Source: Streptomyces sp. NRRL F-525
GTDB lineage: Bacteria; Actinomycetota; Actinomycetes; Streptomycetales; Streptomycetaceae
DNA: 64,000 nucleotides
Direction: 5' to 3'
Assembly: GCF_000716605.1 (NCBI RefSeq)
Contig: NZ_JNXE01000019.1
Span: 1 to 64,000 of the forward strand
Shown: in pieces, positions 1-10,020 of the stretch
How the letters are laid out: each line of letters opens with the position of its first letter
How positions within the stretch are numbered: the stretch's first letter is position 1
Made by a program: the position numbers and the translations under genes
The notes under the pieces: generated by a model
The model's input: the letters and a program-made list of their open reading frames with translations, nothing else
Database searches by the model: none
Told to the model about the DNA's origin: nothing

Positions 1-621
1 GATCGTGATCTTGACGTCGACACCACCGATGTCGAACGACGCCGCGAAGACCTTCTTGGCCTGGCTGAAGCCGTCCATGTTGCTGATGTCGTCGGTCGCG
101 ACATTCCCGGTGACCAGCTTCGTCACCGCGAGGTTCACACCCTGGAGGATCAGGAAGGTGCCCAGCGTGACCAGGAAGCTGGGCAGTCCGGTCTTGACGA
201 CCATCCAGCCGTTGAGGAAGCCGACCCCCAGCGACACCAGCAGCGCGACGATCACACCCACCCATACATTCATGGTGAGTTGGTAGCTGAGCATGCTCGC
301 GGTCAGCGCCGACGTGATCACCGCGACACCGGCGGAGAGGTCGAACTCGCCGCCGATCATGAGCAGTGCGACGGGCAGCGCCATGATGCCGATCGTCGAC
401 GAGCTGTAGAGGATGTTCGCCATCGCGGCGCCGTCCCGCACGGGCGGGGCCGTGATCAGGAAGAACACGTACACCGCGGCCGCACCGAGGAAGACACCGA
501 TCTCGGGACGCGCCAACAGCCGTATCGCCAGGGGCCGTTCAGCGGTCCGGCCGTCGGTCTCCTGTGGGCCGGGGGCCGGCGGTGAGGTCACCGCCGGCTC
601 GGCGTGCTGGGTCATGCTCAT
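1..621 (-). CDS. Ribose/xylose-type ABC transporter permease (partial, 3' end outside window)
   Basis: Inner-membrane permease of a CUT2-type sugar importer, probably for myo-inositol given the neighbours. About 207 N-terminal residues are visible: a Pro-rich cytoplasmic start, then hydrophobic helices, including a segment with IGGEFDLSAG, the RbsC-family signature, and another with GFLNGWMVVKTGLPSFLVTLG. The start ATG at 621 overlaps the stop of the upstream binding-protein gene by one base (TGATG), so the two are translationally coupled. The ATPase partner is not in the window and may lie further downstream on this strand. Family assignment is firm; the inositol substrate is inferred from context. 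Confidence 0.88.
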   Translation of the reverse strand, partial: MSMTQHAEPAVTSPPAPGPQETDGRTAERPLAIRLLARPEIGVFLGAAAVYVFFLITAPPVRDGAAMANILYSSSTIGIMALPVALLMIGGEFDLSAGVAVITSALTASMLSYQLTMNVWVGVIVALLVSLGVGFLNGWMVVKTGLPSFLVTLGTFLILQGVNLAVTKLVTGNVATDDISNMDGFSQAKKVFAASFDIGGVDVKITI

Positions 622-1640
622 CACCGGGTTCCGTTGGCGGCGTACTTCGCCACGGCGTCGACGTTGGTCTTGTCGACGAAGGCCGGGCCGGTCAGTACGG
701 GCTGCTCACCGCCGCCGCTGTAGTTGCCGTTGTTCTTGTAGAGCCACAGGGAGTCGATCGCCAAGTAACCCTGGAGGTACGGCTGCTGGTCCACCGCGAA
801 CTGGACGGTGCCCTTCTTGATGGCGCCCGTCAGGGTGCTGTTCAGGTCGAAGGTCGCGACCTTCGCCTTGCTGCCCGCGTCGGACAGCGACTGCACGGCC
901 GTCATGGCGAACGGGGCGCCCAGCGTGACGACGTAGTCGATCGCCTTGTCCTGCGTGAGCTTGGCGGTGATCGTCGACTTCACCGACGGCATGTCCGTGC
1001 CGTTGACGTTGAGCACCTCGGTGGTGCCGGTGAACGTCTTCTTCACACCGTCGCAGCGCTGCGTCAGACCGATGTTGCCCTGCTCCTGGATGACACAGAC
1101 GGCCTTCTTGGCGCCCTCCGCGTTCAGCCGCTTGCCGAGCGCCTCGCCGGCCACCGTCTCGTCCTGGCCGAAGAACTCGAGCAGTCCGAGCTTCTTCCAG
1201 TCGCTGAGACCGGAGTTGAGGCCCACGACGGGTATGTTCGCGGTCTTCGCCTTGCCGATGACGTCCTTCAGGGCGTCGGGCTTGGCGAGGGTGACCGCGA
1301 TGCCGTCGACCTTCTGGTCGATCGCGTTCTGCACCAGGTTCGACTGGTTGCCCGCGTTCGGGTCGGCCGAGTAGACGAGCTTGATGTTGTCCTTGTCGGC
1401 GGCGGCCTGGGCGCCCTTGCGGACGATGTCCCAGAACGTGTCACCGGGGGCCTGGTGCGTGACCAGGGCGACCGTCATCCGAGGGGTGCTCGCCTTGCCC
1501 GCGGAGGCGCCGGAGCTGTCCTCCGTGGCCTTCTTTCCGCCCGAGCTGCTGGAGCAGCCGGCGAGGGTCAGGGCCGCTGCCGCGGCCACCGCCACGAAGG
1601 GGGCCATTCTGCGCGAGCGGGAGTAAGTGGAACGGTCCAT
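621..1640 (-). CDS. Sugar ABC transporter substrate-binding lipoprotein (probable inositol)
   Basis: Extracellular lipoprotein, 339 residues, of the periplasmic-binding-protein 1/LacI-like fold used by ribose-type importers. The N-terminus has an Arg-rich region, a hydrophobic stretch and the lipobox LAGC followed by a Ser-rich linker. The body starts with MTVALVTHQAPGDTFW and has the family pattern NAIDQKVDGIAVTLAKP. It opens the operon with the permease. An AGGAAAG ribosome site lies just before ATG 1640. It diverges from iolC and shares a 290-base promoter region with it, the basis for suggesting inositol as ligand; the ligand itself cannot be read from sequence. Confidence 0.9.
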   Translation of the reverse strand: MDRSTYSRSRRMAPFVAVAAAAALTLAGCSSSSGGKKATEDSSGASAGKASTPRMTVALVTHQAPGDTFWDIVRKGAQAAADKDNIKLVYSADPNAGNQSNLVQNAIDQKVDGIAVTLAKPDALKDVIGKAKTANIPVVGLNSGLSDWKKLGLLEFFGQDETVAGEALGKRLNAEGAKKAVCVIQEQGNIGLTQRCDGVKKTFTGTTEVLNVNGTDMPSVKSTITAKLTQDKAIDYVVTLGAPFAMTAVQSLSDAGSKAKVATFDLNSTLTGAIKKGTVQFAVDQQPYLQGYLAIDSLWLYKNNGNYSGGGEQPVLTGPAFVDKTNVDAVAKYAANGTR

Positions 1641-1758
1641 CTTTCCTGCACCTCACTGTGCTTCAGGGGAAAGGGAGTCATGATCGCAGAAATCCGGGCT
1701 CGGGGCCTGTCGGCCCTGGGTCCTTTGCCGCGAAACACGGCTGTTGCGCTGGGACGGA

Positions 1759-1787
1759 ATCAAATCCCCGGTCGCGCCCGCTGTCAA
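1759..1787 (-). promoter_or_regulatory. Predicted promoter of the ABC transporter genes
   Basis: On the minus strand a perfect -35 hexamer TTGACA (1782-1787) is followed after 17 bases by TTTGAT (1759-1764), a fair -10. It lies about 120 bases before the binding-protein start. The -35 lies inside the element repeated at the divergent promoter. Confidence 0.55.
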
Positions 1788-1845
1788 TACTTTGTTAAGA
1801 CATCATTTCACGAGCAGGTCCGAATGTAAGTACAAACTATTGACA
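1782..1845. promoter_or_regulatory. Inverted pair of 16-base elements at the divergent inositol promoters
   Basis: Minus strand 1797-1782 reads TAACAAAGTATTGACA and plus strand 1830-1845 reads GTACAAACTATTGACA: 13 of 16 bases match, and each copy ends in the -35 hexamer of its own promoter. This symmetry suggests one regulator controls both directions; the GntR-family protein encoded at 8160 is the obvious candidate. That link is inference. Confidence 0.5.
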
Positions 1846-1869
1846 CGGAGCCCCTCCGAGACCTACACC
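1840..1869 (+). promoter_or_regulatory. Predicted promoter of the iolC operon
   Basis: TTGACA at 1840-1845, an 18-base spacer, then TACACC at 1864-1869. The iolC start lies about 60 bases downstream. The -35 is part of the repeated 16-base element. Confidence 0.5.
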
Positions 1870-1928
1870 TGGGAGGCGGCAGGCCCCTGGGACCCGCCCA
1901 CCCCCAGCAGCTCAGAGGAGTGTCGCGC

Positions 1929-2897
1929 ATGGCCGAGTCAGCCCAGTCCTTCGATCTCATCACCATGGGGCGCATCGGGGTCGATCTCTACCCGTTGCAG
2001 TCTGGCGTACCGCTGGCCCGTGTGGAGACGTTCGGCAAGTTCCTCGGGGGTTCCGCGAGCAATGTGGCGGTCGCCGCCGCCCGGCTCGGCCGGACCACCG
2101 CGGTGATCACCCGCACCGGCGACGACCCCTTCGGGACGTACCTGCACGAAGCCCTCAAGGACTTCGGTGTGGACGACCGCTGGGTCACGCCCGTCGCGGA
2201 GTACCCGACCCCCGTCACGTTCTGCGAGATCTTCCCGCCGGACGACTTCCCGCTGTACTTCTACCGCCGGCCCAAGGCGCCCGACCTGGAGATACGCACC
2301 GAGGAGCTGGACTACTTCGCGATCCGCCAGGCCCGCGTCTTCTGGATCACCGGCACCGGTCTGAGCGAGGAGCCGAGCCGCTCCGCCACGCTCGCCGCCC
2401 TCAAGGCGCGCGACAAGGCGGGCACCACGGTGTTCGACCTGGACTGGCGCCCCATGTTCTGGAAGGACCCGGAGGAGGCCCGCCCGTACTACGCGGAGGC
2501 CCTCCGCCACACGACGGTCGCGGTCGGCAACCTCGACGAGTGCGAGATCGCCACCGGCGTCCGCGAGCCCCTCGCCTGCGCCCAGGCGCTGCTGGACGCG
2601 GGCGTGGAACTCGCCGTCGTCAAGCAGGGCCCCAAGGGCGTCCTGGCCGTGCACCGCGACGGTACGACCGCCGAGGTGCCGCCGGTCCCGGTCGAGGTGC
2701 TCAACGGCCTCGGCGCGGGCGACGCCTTCGGCGGCTCGCTGTGCCACGGGCTGCTGGCCGGCTGGGACCTGGAGAAGACCATGCGGTACGCCAACGCGGC
2801 CGGCGCCCTCGTCGCCTCCCGCCTCGCCTGCTCCACCGCGATGCCCACCGAGTCCGAGGTCGAGGACCTCCTCGCCGGCGCGCGCGTGGGCGGCTGA
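1929..2897 (+). CDS. iolC: 5-dehydro-2-deoxygluconokinase IolC
   Basis: Ribokinase/PfkB-family kinase, 322 residues, that phosphorylates 5-dehydro-2-deoxy-D-gluconate in inositol catabolism. Visible are the N-terminal substrate motif with GGSASNVAVAAARLG, the FDLDWRPMFW segment typical of IolC, and the C-terminal PfkB signature NGLGAGDAFGG with its catalytic Asp. A GTG at 1920 in the same frame overlaps the AGAGGAG ribosome site (1914-1920), so ATG 1929, eight bases after it, is preferred. It is the first gene of a rightward run with the aldolase, iolB, iolD and mmsA. Assignment is supported by both motif and context. Confidence 0.93.
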   Translation: MAESAQSFDLITMGRIGVDLYPLQSGVPLARVETFGKFLGGSASNVAVAAARLGRTTAVITRTGDDPFGTYLHEALKDFGVDDRWVTPVAEYPTPVTFCEIFPPDDFPLYFYRRPKAPDLEIRTEELDYFAIRQARVFWITGTGLSEEPSRSATLAALKARDKAGTTVFDLDWRPMFWKDPEEARPYYAEALRHTTVAVGNLDECEIATGVREPLACAQALLDAGVELAVVKQGPKGVLAVHRDGTTAEVPPVPVEVLNGLGAGDAFGGSLCHGLLAGWDLEKTMRYANAAGALVASRLACSTAMPTESEVEDLLAGARVGG

Positions 2898-2936
2898 CCA
2901 CATGGCCGCCACCGCCACCCCTGAACGGAGCTTGTC

Positions 2937-3815
2937 TTGAGCATCAGCATCCCCGACCTGGTCACGGTCAGAGCCCGGCACCCGGAGGCCATCGCCGAGG
3001 CGGCCGCCCGCCGGGTGCGCCGCCCGCTGCTGGGCGACAGCGGCCGCCTGATGATCGTGGCCGCCGACCACCCGGCCCGCGGCGCCCTGGGCGTCGGCGA
3101 CCGCCGCACCGCCATGGCCAACCGCGCCGACCTGCTGGAACGCCTCTGCATCGCGCTGTCCCGGCCCGGCGTCGACGGCGTGCTCGCCACCGCCGACATA
3201 CTCGAGGACCTGCTCCTGCTCGGGGTCCTCGACGGCAAGGTCGTGATGGGCTCGATGAACCGCGGCGGCCTGTCCGGCGCCGCCTTCGAGATGGACGACC
3301 GCTTCACCGGCCACCGCGCCGAGGACATCGAGCGCCTCAACTTCGACGCGGGCAAGCTGCTGCTCCGCATCGACTACGACGACCCGGGCTCCCTCACCAC
3401 CCTGGAGTCCACCGCCCGCGCCATCGACGACATGGCGGCACACCAACTCCCCCTGTTCGTAGAGCCGTTCATCTCCCGCCGCGTCGACGGCAAGGTCCGC
3501 AACGACCTGTCCGCCGAAGCTGTGACCCGCTCCATCGCGATCTCCTCGGGCCTGGGCGGCACCTCCGCCTACACCTGGCTGAAACTGCCCGTCACCGACG
3601 ACCCGGACGACATGGCCGAGGTCCTGGAGACGTCGACCCTGCCCGTCGTCCTGCTCGGCGGCGAGGTCGGCGACGACCAGGAGGGCGCGTACGAGAAGTG
3701 GCGCAAGACGCTGCGCCTGCCCACCGTCCAGGGCCTGGTCGTGGGCCGCTCCCTGCTGTACCCCGCCGACGGCGGCGTGGAGACGGCGGTGGACACCGCT
3801 GTAGGCCTGTTGTGA
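2937..3815 (+). CDS. Cgl0158-family (beta/alpha)8-barrel aldolase, probable IolJ/DeoC-like
   Basis: A 292-residue protein of the Cgl0158/class I aldolase-like type often found inside actinobacterial inositol clusters. It probably cleaves 6-phospho-5-dehydro-2-deoxygluconate into dihydroxyacetone phosphate and malonate semialdehyde. Features are MIVAADHPARG near the N-terminus, the FDAGKLLLRIDYDDPGS strand with a candidate Schiff-base Lys, PLFVEPFISRR, and AYTWLKLPV with a second candidate Lys. Translation starts at TTG 2937, six bases after ACGGAG; no better start fits. It sits 39 bases after iolC. The specific reaction is inferred from position. Confidence 0.75.
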   Translation: MSISIPDLVTVRARHPEAIAEAAARRVRRPLLGDSGRLMIVAADHPARGALGVGDRRTAMANRADLLERLCIALSRPGVDGVLATADILEDLLLLGVLDGKVVMGSMNRGGLSGAAFEMDDRFTGHRAEDIERLNFDAGKLLLRIDYDDPGSLTTLESTARAIDDMAAHQLPLFVEPFISRRVDGKVRNDLSAEAVTRSIAISSGLGGTSAYTWLKLPVTDDPDDMAEVLETSTLPVVLLGGEVGDDQEGAYEKWRKTLRLPTVQGLVVGRSLLYPADGGVETAVDTAVGLL

Positions 3816-3829
3816 ACCGGAGGCACACC

Positions 3830-4726
3830 ATGACGAGCGCGTACCACCTTCCCGCGGGCAAGGCCCTCGGCGGCCCCTACGTCGTGGACGTCACCCCCGA
3901 GTCGGCGGCCTGGGGCTACTCCAGCCTGCGGGTCCTGGAGCTGCCGCCGGGCGGCACCCACACCTTCGACACCGACGACAGCGAGTGGATCGTCGTCCCG
4001 CTCAGCGGCGCCTGCACGGTCTCCGCCGCCGACGACTTCGGCCACGACACCTTCGAACTCACCGGCCGCGAGAGCGTGTTCACCGCCGTGAGCGACTTCG
4101 CGTACGTGCCACGCGACTCCCGTACGACGATCTCGTCGCCCGGCGGCGGCCGCTTCGCGCTGACCGGCGCCCGCTGCACCCGCCGGCTGCCCGCGCGCTA
4201 CGGCCCGGCCTCGTCGGTGCCGGTGGAGCTGCGCGGCACCGGCAACAGCAGCCGTCAGGTCAACAACTTCGGCGCGGCCGGCGTCTTCGAGTGCGACAAG
4301 CTCATCGCCGTAGAGGTGATCACGCCCGGCGGGAACTGGTCCTCCTTCCCGCCGCACAAGCACGACGAGCACCGGCCCGGCGAGGAGTCCGTCCTCGAGG
4401 AGGTCTACTACTTCGAGTTCGCCGACCACGAGGGCACCCCCGGTCTCGGCTACCAGCGCGTCTCCCCGTCCGGACAGGGCCGTAACACGGACGTCCTGGC
4501 CGAAGTCCGGGGCGGGGACGTCGTGTTGATCCCGGACGGCTGGCACGGGCCCTCGATGGCGGTGCCCGGCCACCACATGTACTACCTCAACGTCATGGCG
4601 GGTCCCGACGACGACCGCTCCTGGCTGATCTGCGACCACCCCGATCACGCCTGGGTCCGCGGCACCTGGCCCGAGCAGCCCGTCGACCCCCGCCTCCCCC
4701 TCTACACGGCACCGGAGAAGTCCTGA
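3830..4726 (+). CDS. iolB: 5-deoxy-glucuronate isomerase IolB
   Basis: A 298-residue cupin enzyme that isomerises 5-deoxy-D-glucuronate to 5-dehydro-2-deoxygluconate. The C-terminal cupin has the metal-binding pattern PPHKHDEHRPGEESVLEE, with the His residues and Glu in expected positions, and a later HH in VPGHHMYYLNVMAG. ATG 3830 follows CCGGAGG by six bases; the much longer open frame upstream is an out-of-frame shadow of iolC and the aldolase. Its stop overlaps the iolD start by one base (TGATG), so the two are translationally coupled. Confidence 0.93.
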   Translation: MTSAYHLPAGKALGGPYVVDVTPESAAWGYSSLRVLELPPGGTHTFDTDDSEWIVVPLSGACTVSAADDFGHDTFELTGRESVFTAVSDFAYVPRDSRTTISSPGGGRFALTGARCTRRLPARYGPASSVPVELRGTGNSSRQVNNFGAAGVFECDKLIAVEVITPGGNWSSFPPHKHDEHRPGEESVLEEVYYFEFADHEGTPGLGYQRVSPSGQGRNTDVLAEVRGGDVVLIPDGWHGPSMAVPGHHMYYLNVMAGPDDDRSWLICDHPDHAWVRGTWPEQPVDPRLPLYTAPEKS

Positions 4727-6603
4727 TGAGCACCCCCACCCGCCGCCTGACCGTCGCGCAGGCCCTGGTGCAGTTCCTGTCGGTCCAGTACACCGAGCGC
4801 GACGGCGTACGGCACCGGCTGATCGCCGGCACCTGGGGCATCTTCGGCCATGGCAACGTTGCCGGACTCGGCCAGGCGCTGCTCGAAGCCGGCGAGGACA
4901 CCATGCCGTTCCACCAGGGCCGCAACGAACAGGCCATGGTGCACGCGGCAGTCGGCTACACCCGCCAGCTGGACCGGCTCTCCGCGCAGGCCGTGACGAC
5001 GTCGATCGGACCGGGCGCCACCAACCTGGTCACGGGCGCCGCGCTCGCCACGATCAACCGCCTGCCGGTCCTGCTCCTCCCCGGCGACTACTTCGCGACC
5101 CGCGCCGCCGACCCCCTGCTCCAGCAGCTGGAGCACCCGGTCGAGGCGGACCTCTCGGTCAACGACACGCTGCGCCCGGTCTCCCGCTACTTCGACCGCG
5201 TCATGCGCCCCGAGGCCCTGATCCCGGCCGCCCTGAACGCGATGCGCGTCCTGGCCGACCCGGTCGAGACGGGAGCGGTAACTCTCGCTCTCCCGCAGGA
5301 CGTTCAGGCCGAGGCCTACGACTGGCCGGAGGAGTTCTTCGCCGACCGCGTGTGGCACGTACGGCGTCCCGCGCCGGACGCCTTCGAGTTGGCGGAGGCG
5401 GCCGAAGCCATCCGGGCCGCCGAGCGCCCGGTGATCGTCGCGGGCGGCGGTGTCCACCACAGCCGCGCCGAGGAGGCGCTGAAGGCGCTGGTCGACGCGA
5501 CCGGCATCCCGGTCGCGTCCACCCAGGCGGGCAAGGGCTCGCTGCGCTACGACCACCCGGCCGACCTGGGCGGTATCGGCCACACCGGCACCGCGGTCAG
5601 CGACGACATCGCGCGCACCGCGGACCTGGTGATCGGCGTCGGCACCCGCTACACGGACTTCACGACCGCGTCGAACACTCTGTTCCAGAACCCGGCCGTC
5701 CGCTTCGTCAACCTCAACATCGCCGCGTTCGACGCCCGCAAGCTGGCGGCGCGCACCCTGGTGTGCGACGCGCGGGCCGGGCTCACCGCGTTGACCGAGG
5801 CACTCGCCGATCACCGTGTGAGCTCGGCTTACGAGGCCGAGTACCGCGAGGGCAAGGAGCGCTGGGAGCAGGTCGTCGACACCGCGTTCACCGCCCCCGA
5901 CGAGAACGCCGTACCGACCCAGACCCAGCTCCTCGGCGCCCTCGACGCGGTCGTCGGCGACGACGACGTGGTCATCAACGCGGCCGGCTCCCTCCCCGGC
6001 GACCTGCACAAGCTGTGGCGGGCGCGGTCGCCGCGCCAGTACCACCTCGAATACGGCTACTCCTGCATGGGCTACGAGATCCCGGCCGGCATCGGCGTCC
6101 AGCAGGCCGCCCCCGACACCCCCGTGTGGTCCCTGGTCGGCGACGGCACGTACCTGATGATGCCGACCGAGATCGTCACGGCGGTCCAGGAAGGCCTCCC
6201 GGTCAACCTGGTCCTGATCCAGAACCACGGTTACGCCTCCATCGGCGGCCTCTCCGAGTCCGTCGGCGGCGAGCGCTTCGGCACCGCCTACCGCTACCGC
6301 GCGGCCGACGGCACCTTCTCCGGCGCCCCGCTCCCGGTCGACCTCGCCGCCAACGCGGCCAGCCTCGGCATGGACGTCCTGCGCGCCAAGACGGTCCGCG
6401 AACTGCGCGAGGCGCTGGCCACGGCCCGCGCCTCCGACCGGCCGACGTGCGTCTACGTCGAGACCGACATCGCGACCCCGACCGCTCCCCCGGCCGAGGC
6501 CTGGTGGGACGTACCGGTCGCCGAGACCGCCTCGCGGCAGTCCGCCGTACAGGCCCGCGAGGAGTACGACCGCCAGGTCGCCGACCGTCGCCGCCACCTC
6601 TGA
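4726..6603 (+). CDS. iolD: 3D-(3,5/4)-trihydroxycyclohexane-1,2-dione hydrolase IolD
   Basis: Thiamine-diphosphate enzyme, 625 residues, that opens the ring of the trihydroxycyclohexane dione made from scyllo-inosose. The N-terminal pyrimidine-binding domain has the conserved Glu in FHQGRNEQAMVHAAVGY. The central domain carries VIVAGGGVHHSRA. The C-terminal domain has the ThDP/Mg motif starting GDGTYLMM and closing with NHGYASIGG. The length fits the family (about 630-640). It overlaps iolB by one base and is followed after 29 bases by the semialdehyde dehydrogenase gene. The genes for the earlier dehydrogenase and dehydratase (iolG, iolE) are not in the window. Confidence 0.94.
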   Translation: MSTPTRRLTVAQALVQFLSVQYTERDGVRHRLIAGTWGIFGHGNVAGLGQALLEAGEDTMPFHQGRNEQAMVHAAVGYTRQLDRLSAQAVTTSIGPGATNLVTGAALATINRLPVLLLPGDYFATRAADPLLQQLEHPVEADLSVNDTLRPVSRYFDRVMRPEALIPAALNAMRVLADPVETGAVTLALPQDVQAEAYDWPEEFFADRVWHVRRPAPDAFELAEAAEAIRAAERPVIVAGGGVHHSRAEEALKALVDATGIPVASTQAGKGSLRYDHPADLGGIGHTGTAVSDDIARTADLVIGVGTRYTDFTTASNTLFQNPAVRFVNLNIAAFDARKLAARTLVCDARAGLTALTEALADHRVSSAYEAEYREGKERWEQVVDTAFTAPDENAVPTQTQLLGALDAVVGDDDVVINAAGSLPGDLHKLWRARSPRQYHLEYGYSCMGYEIPAGIGVQQAAPDTPVWSLVGDGTYLMMPTEIVTAVQEGLPVNLVLIQNHGYASIGGLSESVGGERFGTAYRYRAADGTFSGAPLPVDLAANAASLGMDVLRAKTVRELREALATARASDRPTCVYVETDIATPTAPPAEAWWDVPVAETASRQSAVQAREEYDRQVADRRRHL

Positions 6604-6632
6604 ACTCCCCTCCCCCGAAAGGCCTTTGCACC

Positions 6633-8126
<1,494 letters not shown>

Positions 8127-8159
8127 CTGACCGTCACGATCTGTGAGGAGGTGCCCTCC

Positions 8160-8945
8160 GTGGCGAAGACCGGTGGCTATTCCCGCGCCGTGACCGGGTC
8201 CCCGCTCGATGCCCTGCATTTCGCGCTGGACCGCAACAGTCCGGTGCCGCTGTACTACCAGCTCGCACAGCAGCTGGAGTCGGCGATCGAGCACGGGACG
8301 CTGGCGCCGGGCAACCTCCTGGGCAACGAGATCGATCTGTCCGTACGCCTCGGCCTGTCCCGCCCCACCGTCCGCCAGGCCATTCAATCCCTTGTCGACA
8401 AGGGGCTGTTGGTCCGGCGGCGCGGGGTCGGCACACAAGTGGTGCACAGCCAGGTCAAGAGACCGCTGGAACTCAGCAGCCTCTACGACGACCTGGAGTC
8501 GGCCGGACAGGGCCCGACCACGGAGGTGCTGCGCAACGAGGGCGTGCCCGCGACCGCTGATGTCGCGGCCGCCCTCGGCGTCCCGGAGAGCAGCGAGGTC
8601 ACCCTCCTGGAACGGCTGCGCTCCACGCACGGCCAGCCGGTGGCGTTCCTGTGCAACTACCTCCCGGCGAACCTGCTGCAACTCGACACCGCCCGGCTGG
8701 AGTCGACGGGCCTGTACCGGATGCTGCGCACCGCCGGCATCACCCTGCACAGCGCCCGCCAGACGATAGGCGCCCGCTCGGCCACTCCGGCGGAGGCCAC
8801 CCGTCTCGACGAGAAGGAGGGCGCCGCGCTGCTCACGATGCAGCGCACGGCGTACGACGACACGGGGCGGGCGGTCGAGTACGGGACGCACATCTACCGG
8901 GCGTCCCGGTACGCGTTCGACTTCCAGCTGCTGGTCAGGCCCTGA
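8160..8945 (+). CDS. GntR/HutC-family transcriptional regulator, probable inositol repressor
   Basis: A 261-residue cytoplasmic regulator. Residues about 20-90 form a GntR winged helix (PLYYQLAQQLESAIE, then LGLSRPTVRQAIQSLVDKGL and RRRGVGT). The C-terminal half is a UTRA effector domain (VTLLERLRSTHGQPVAFL, RTAYDDTGRAVEYGT). GTG 8160 lies eight bases after GAGGAGG (8145-8151); an in-frame GTG at 8151 overlaps that site and is less likely. It is the last gene of the iol run. It probably binds the paired elements at 1782-1845 and responds to an inositol breakdown product; both points are inference. Confidence 0.88.
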   Translation: MAKTGGYSRAVTGSPLDALHFALDRNSPVPLYYQLAQQLESAIEHGTLAPGNLLGNEIDLSVRLGLSRPTVRQAIQSLVDKGLLVRRRGVGTQVVHSQVKRPLELSSLYDDLESAGQGPTTEVLRNEGVPATADVAAALGVPESSEVTLLERLRSTHGQPVAFLCNYLPANLLQLDTARLESTGLYRMLRTAGITLHSARQTIGARSATPAEATRLDEKEGAALLTMQRTAYDDTGRAVEYGTHIYRASRYAFDFQLLVRP

Positions 8946-8946
8946 A

Positions 8947-9933
8947 CTACACGGCGGAGTCGAGGAGTTGGCGCTGCTCCGCCGTCAACTCCAGGTCCAC
9001 GGCGGCGAGGTTCTCCTCCAGCTGGGCCACCGACGACGCTCCCGCGAGCGGCACGATCGGCAGCGGCCCGCCCAACTGCCAGGCCAGCACCACCTGGTTG
9101 ACGCTCGCCCCGGTCTCCTTCGCCACCGCCCGCAGCGCGGCGAGGCGGGCCGGGGTGCCCGGGTGGTCGTAGCCGGCGGGCAGCGGTTTGTCCTCGCGGG
9201 TGTAGGCGCCGGCCAGCAGCGGTGAGTAGGCGACGAGTGTGAGGGCGGGCTCGGCGCGCAGATAGCCGAGCAGGTCCGGGCCGACGCTGCCGAGGCTGCC
9301 GTCGGGGAAGAGCTCGGACGGCACGTCGGTCCGGGGGCGCAGATAGCTGTGCTGGTACTGGAGGACCTCGTAGCCGGGCAGCCCGGCCGCGGCGGCGAGC
9401 GCGCGGGACCGTTCCACGCGCCAGGTGGCGTGGTTGCTGACGCCCAGGAGGCCGACGGCGCCCTCGGCGACCAGCTCGGCGAATCCTTCGACGGTCTCCT
9501 GCAGCGGAACGCTCTGGTCCTCGATGTGCGCGTACAGCAGGTCGAGCTTGTCGACGCCGAGGCGTTCGCGGCTGCGCTCGGCCGACTCACGGATGACCTT
9601 CGCGGACAGGCCCTCCGGGTTGTCGACAAACCCTGAGCCGGGTGCCAGCGGGCGGGCGCCGAGCTTGGTGGCGATCACGATGTCGTCGCCGATGCCGCGG
9701 CTGCGCCGCCACCGGCCGAGCAGCTTCTCGCTCTGGCCGCCCTGGCCGCCGTCCTCCCAGAAGGCGTAGTTGTCGGAGGTGTCGATGAAGTTCCCGCCGG
9801 CCTCGACATAGCGGTCGAGCACGGCGAAGGAGGTCTCCTCGTCGGTCCGGGAGCCGAACAGCATCGCGCCGAGCGCGAGCACGCTCACCTCACGGCGGTG
9901 GGCCGGATCGGTGCCGATGGTGCGGTACTTCAT
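8947..9933 (-). CDS. Aldo/keto reductase
   Basis: NADPH-dependent oxidoreductase of the AKR superfamily, 328 residues, TIM barrel. The catalytic tetrad can be placed: Asp in FIDTSDNY, Tyr in the same motif, Lys in IVIATKLGA and His in YAHIEDQ. The cofactor region has VPLAGASSVAQLEENLAAV. ATG 9933 is preferred over an upstream in-frame GTG because GGAGGGA stands six bases before it. It converges with the GntR gene (one base apart), so the two probably share no promoter. Its promoter is of the MerR-activated type (9978-10008), suggesting induction by an electrophile or drug. The substrate is unknown. Confidence 0.9.
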   Translation of the reverse strand: MKYRTIGTDPAHRREVSVLALGAMLFGSRTDEETSFAVLDRYVEAGGNFIDTSDNYAFWEDGGQGGQSEKLLGRWRRSRGIGDDIVIATKLGARPLAPGSGFVDNPEGLSAKVIRESAERSRERLGVDKLDLLYAHIEDQSVPLQETVEGFAELVAEGAVGLLGVSNHATWRVERSRALAAAAGLPGYEVLQYQHSYLRPRTDVPSELFPDGSLGSVGPDLLGYLRAEPALTLVAYSPLLAGAYTREDKPLPAGYDHPGTPARLAALRAVAKETGASVNQVVLAWQLGGPLPIVPLAGASSVAQLEENLAAVDLELTAEQRQLLDSAV

Positions 9934-9941
9934 GGTGATCC

Positions 9942-9979
9942 CTCCCGTTCGCACCCGGTTCTCCGGGCACGAACGGGAG
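9942..9979. repeat. Inverted repeat in the aldo/keto reductase leader
   Basis: CTCCCGTTCG at 9942-9951 is exactly complementary to CGAACGGGAG at 9970-9979, with a partly pairing interior. The proximal arm contains the ribosome site of the gene, while the distal arm overlaps the predicted -10. It could be a DNA operator or, if transcription starts further upstream, a hairpin masking the ribosome site. Confidence 0.5.
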
Positions 9980-10008
9980 TCTTCCTCTTGAAGCGCACTT
10001 CAAGTCAA
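9978..10008 (-). promoter_or_regulatory. MerR-type promoter with 18-base palindrome between -35 and -10
   Basis: On the minus strand TTGACT (10003-10008) and AAGACT (9978-9983) are separated by 19 bases, the over-long spacer that MerR-family activators correct. The spacer region holds the 18-base palindrome CTTGAAG-N4-CTTCAAG (9987-10004). No MerR gene lies in the window. Confidence 0.65.
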
Positions 10009-10020
10009 GCCATTGGGCGG

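Noticed and set aside
564..1829. Plus-strand frame of 421 codons over the binding-protein gene
   Set aside because: Antisense to a clear lipoprotein gene, low-complexity translation, no ribosome site.
4702..6597. Long open frame antisense to iolD (631 codons)
   Set aside because: A shadow of high-GC coding sequence; composition is Arg/Gly/Val-rich without any motif, and iolD is certain. The same applies to long antisense frames over the pumps at 24747-26735 and 33990-35816.
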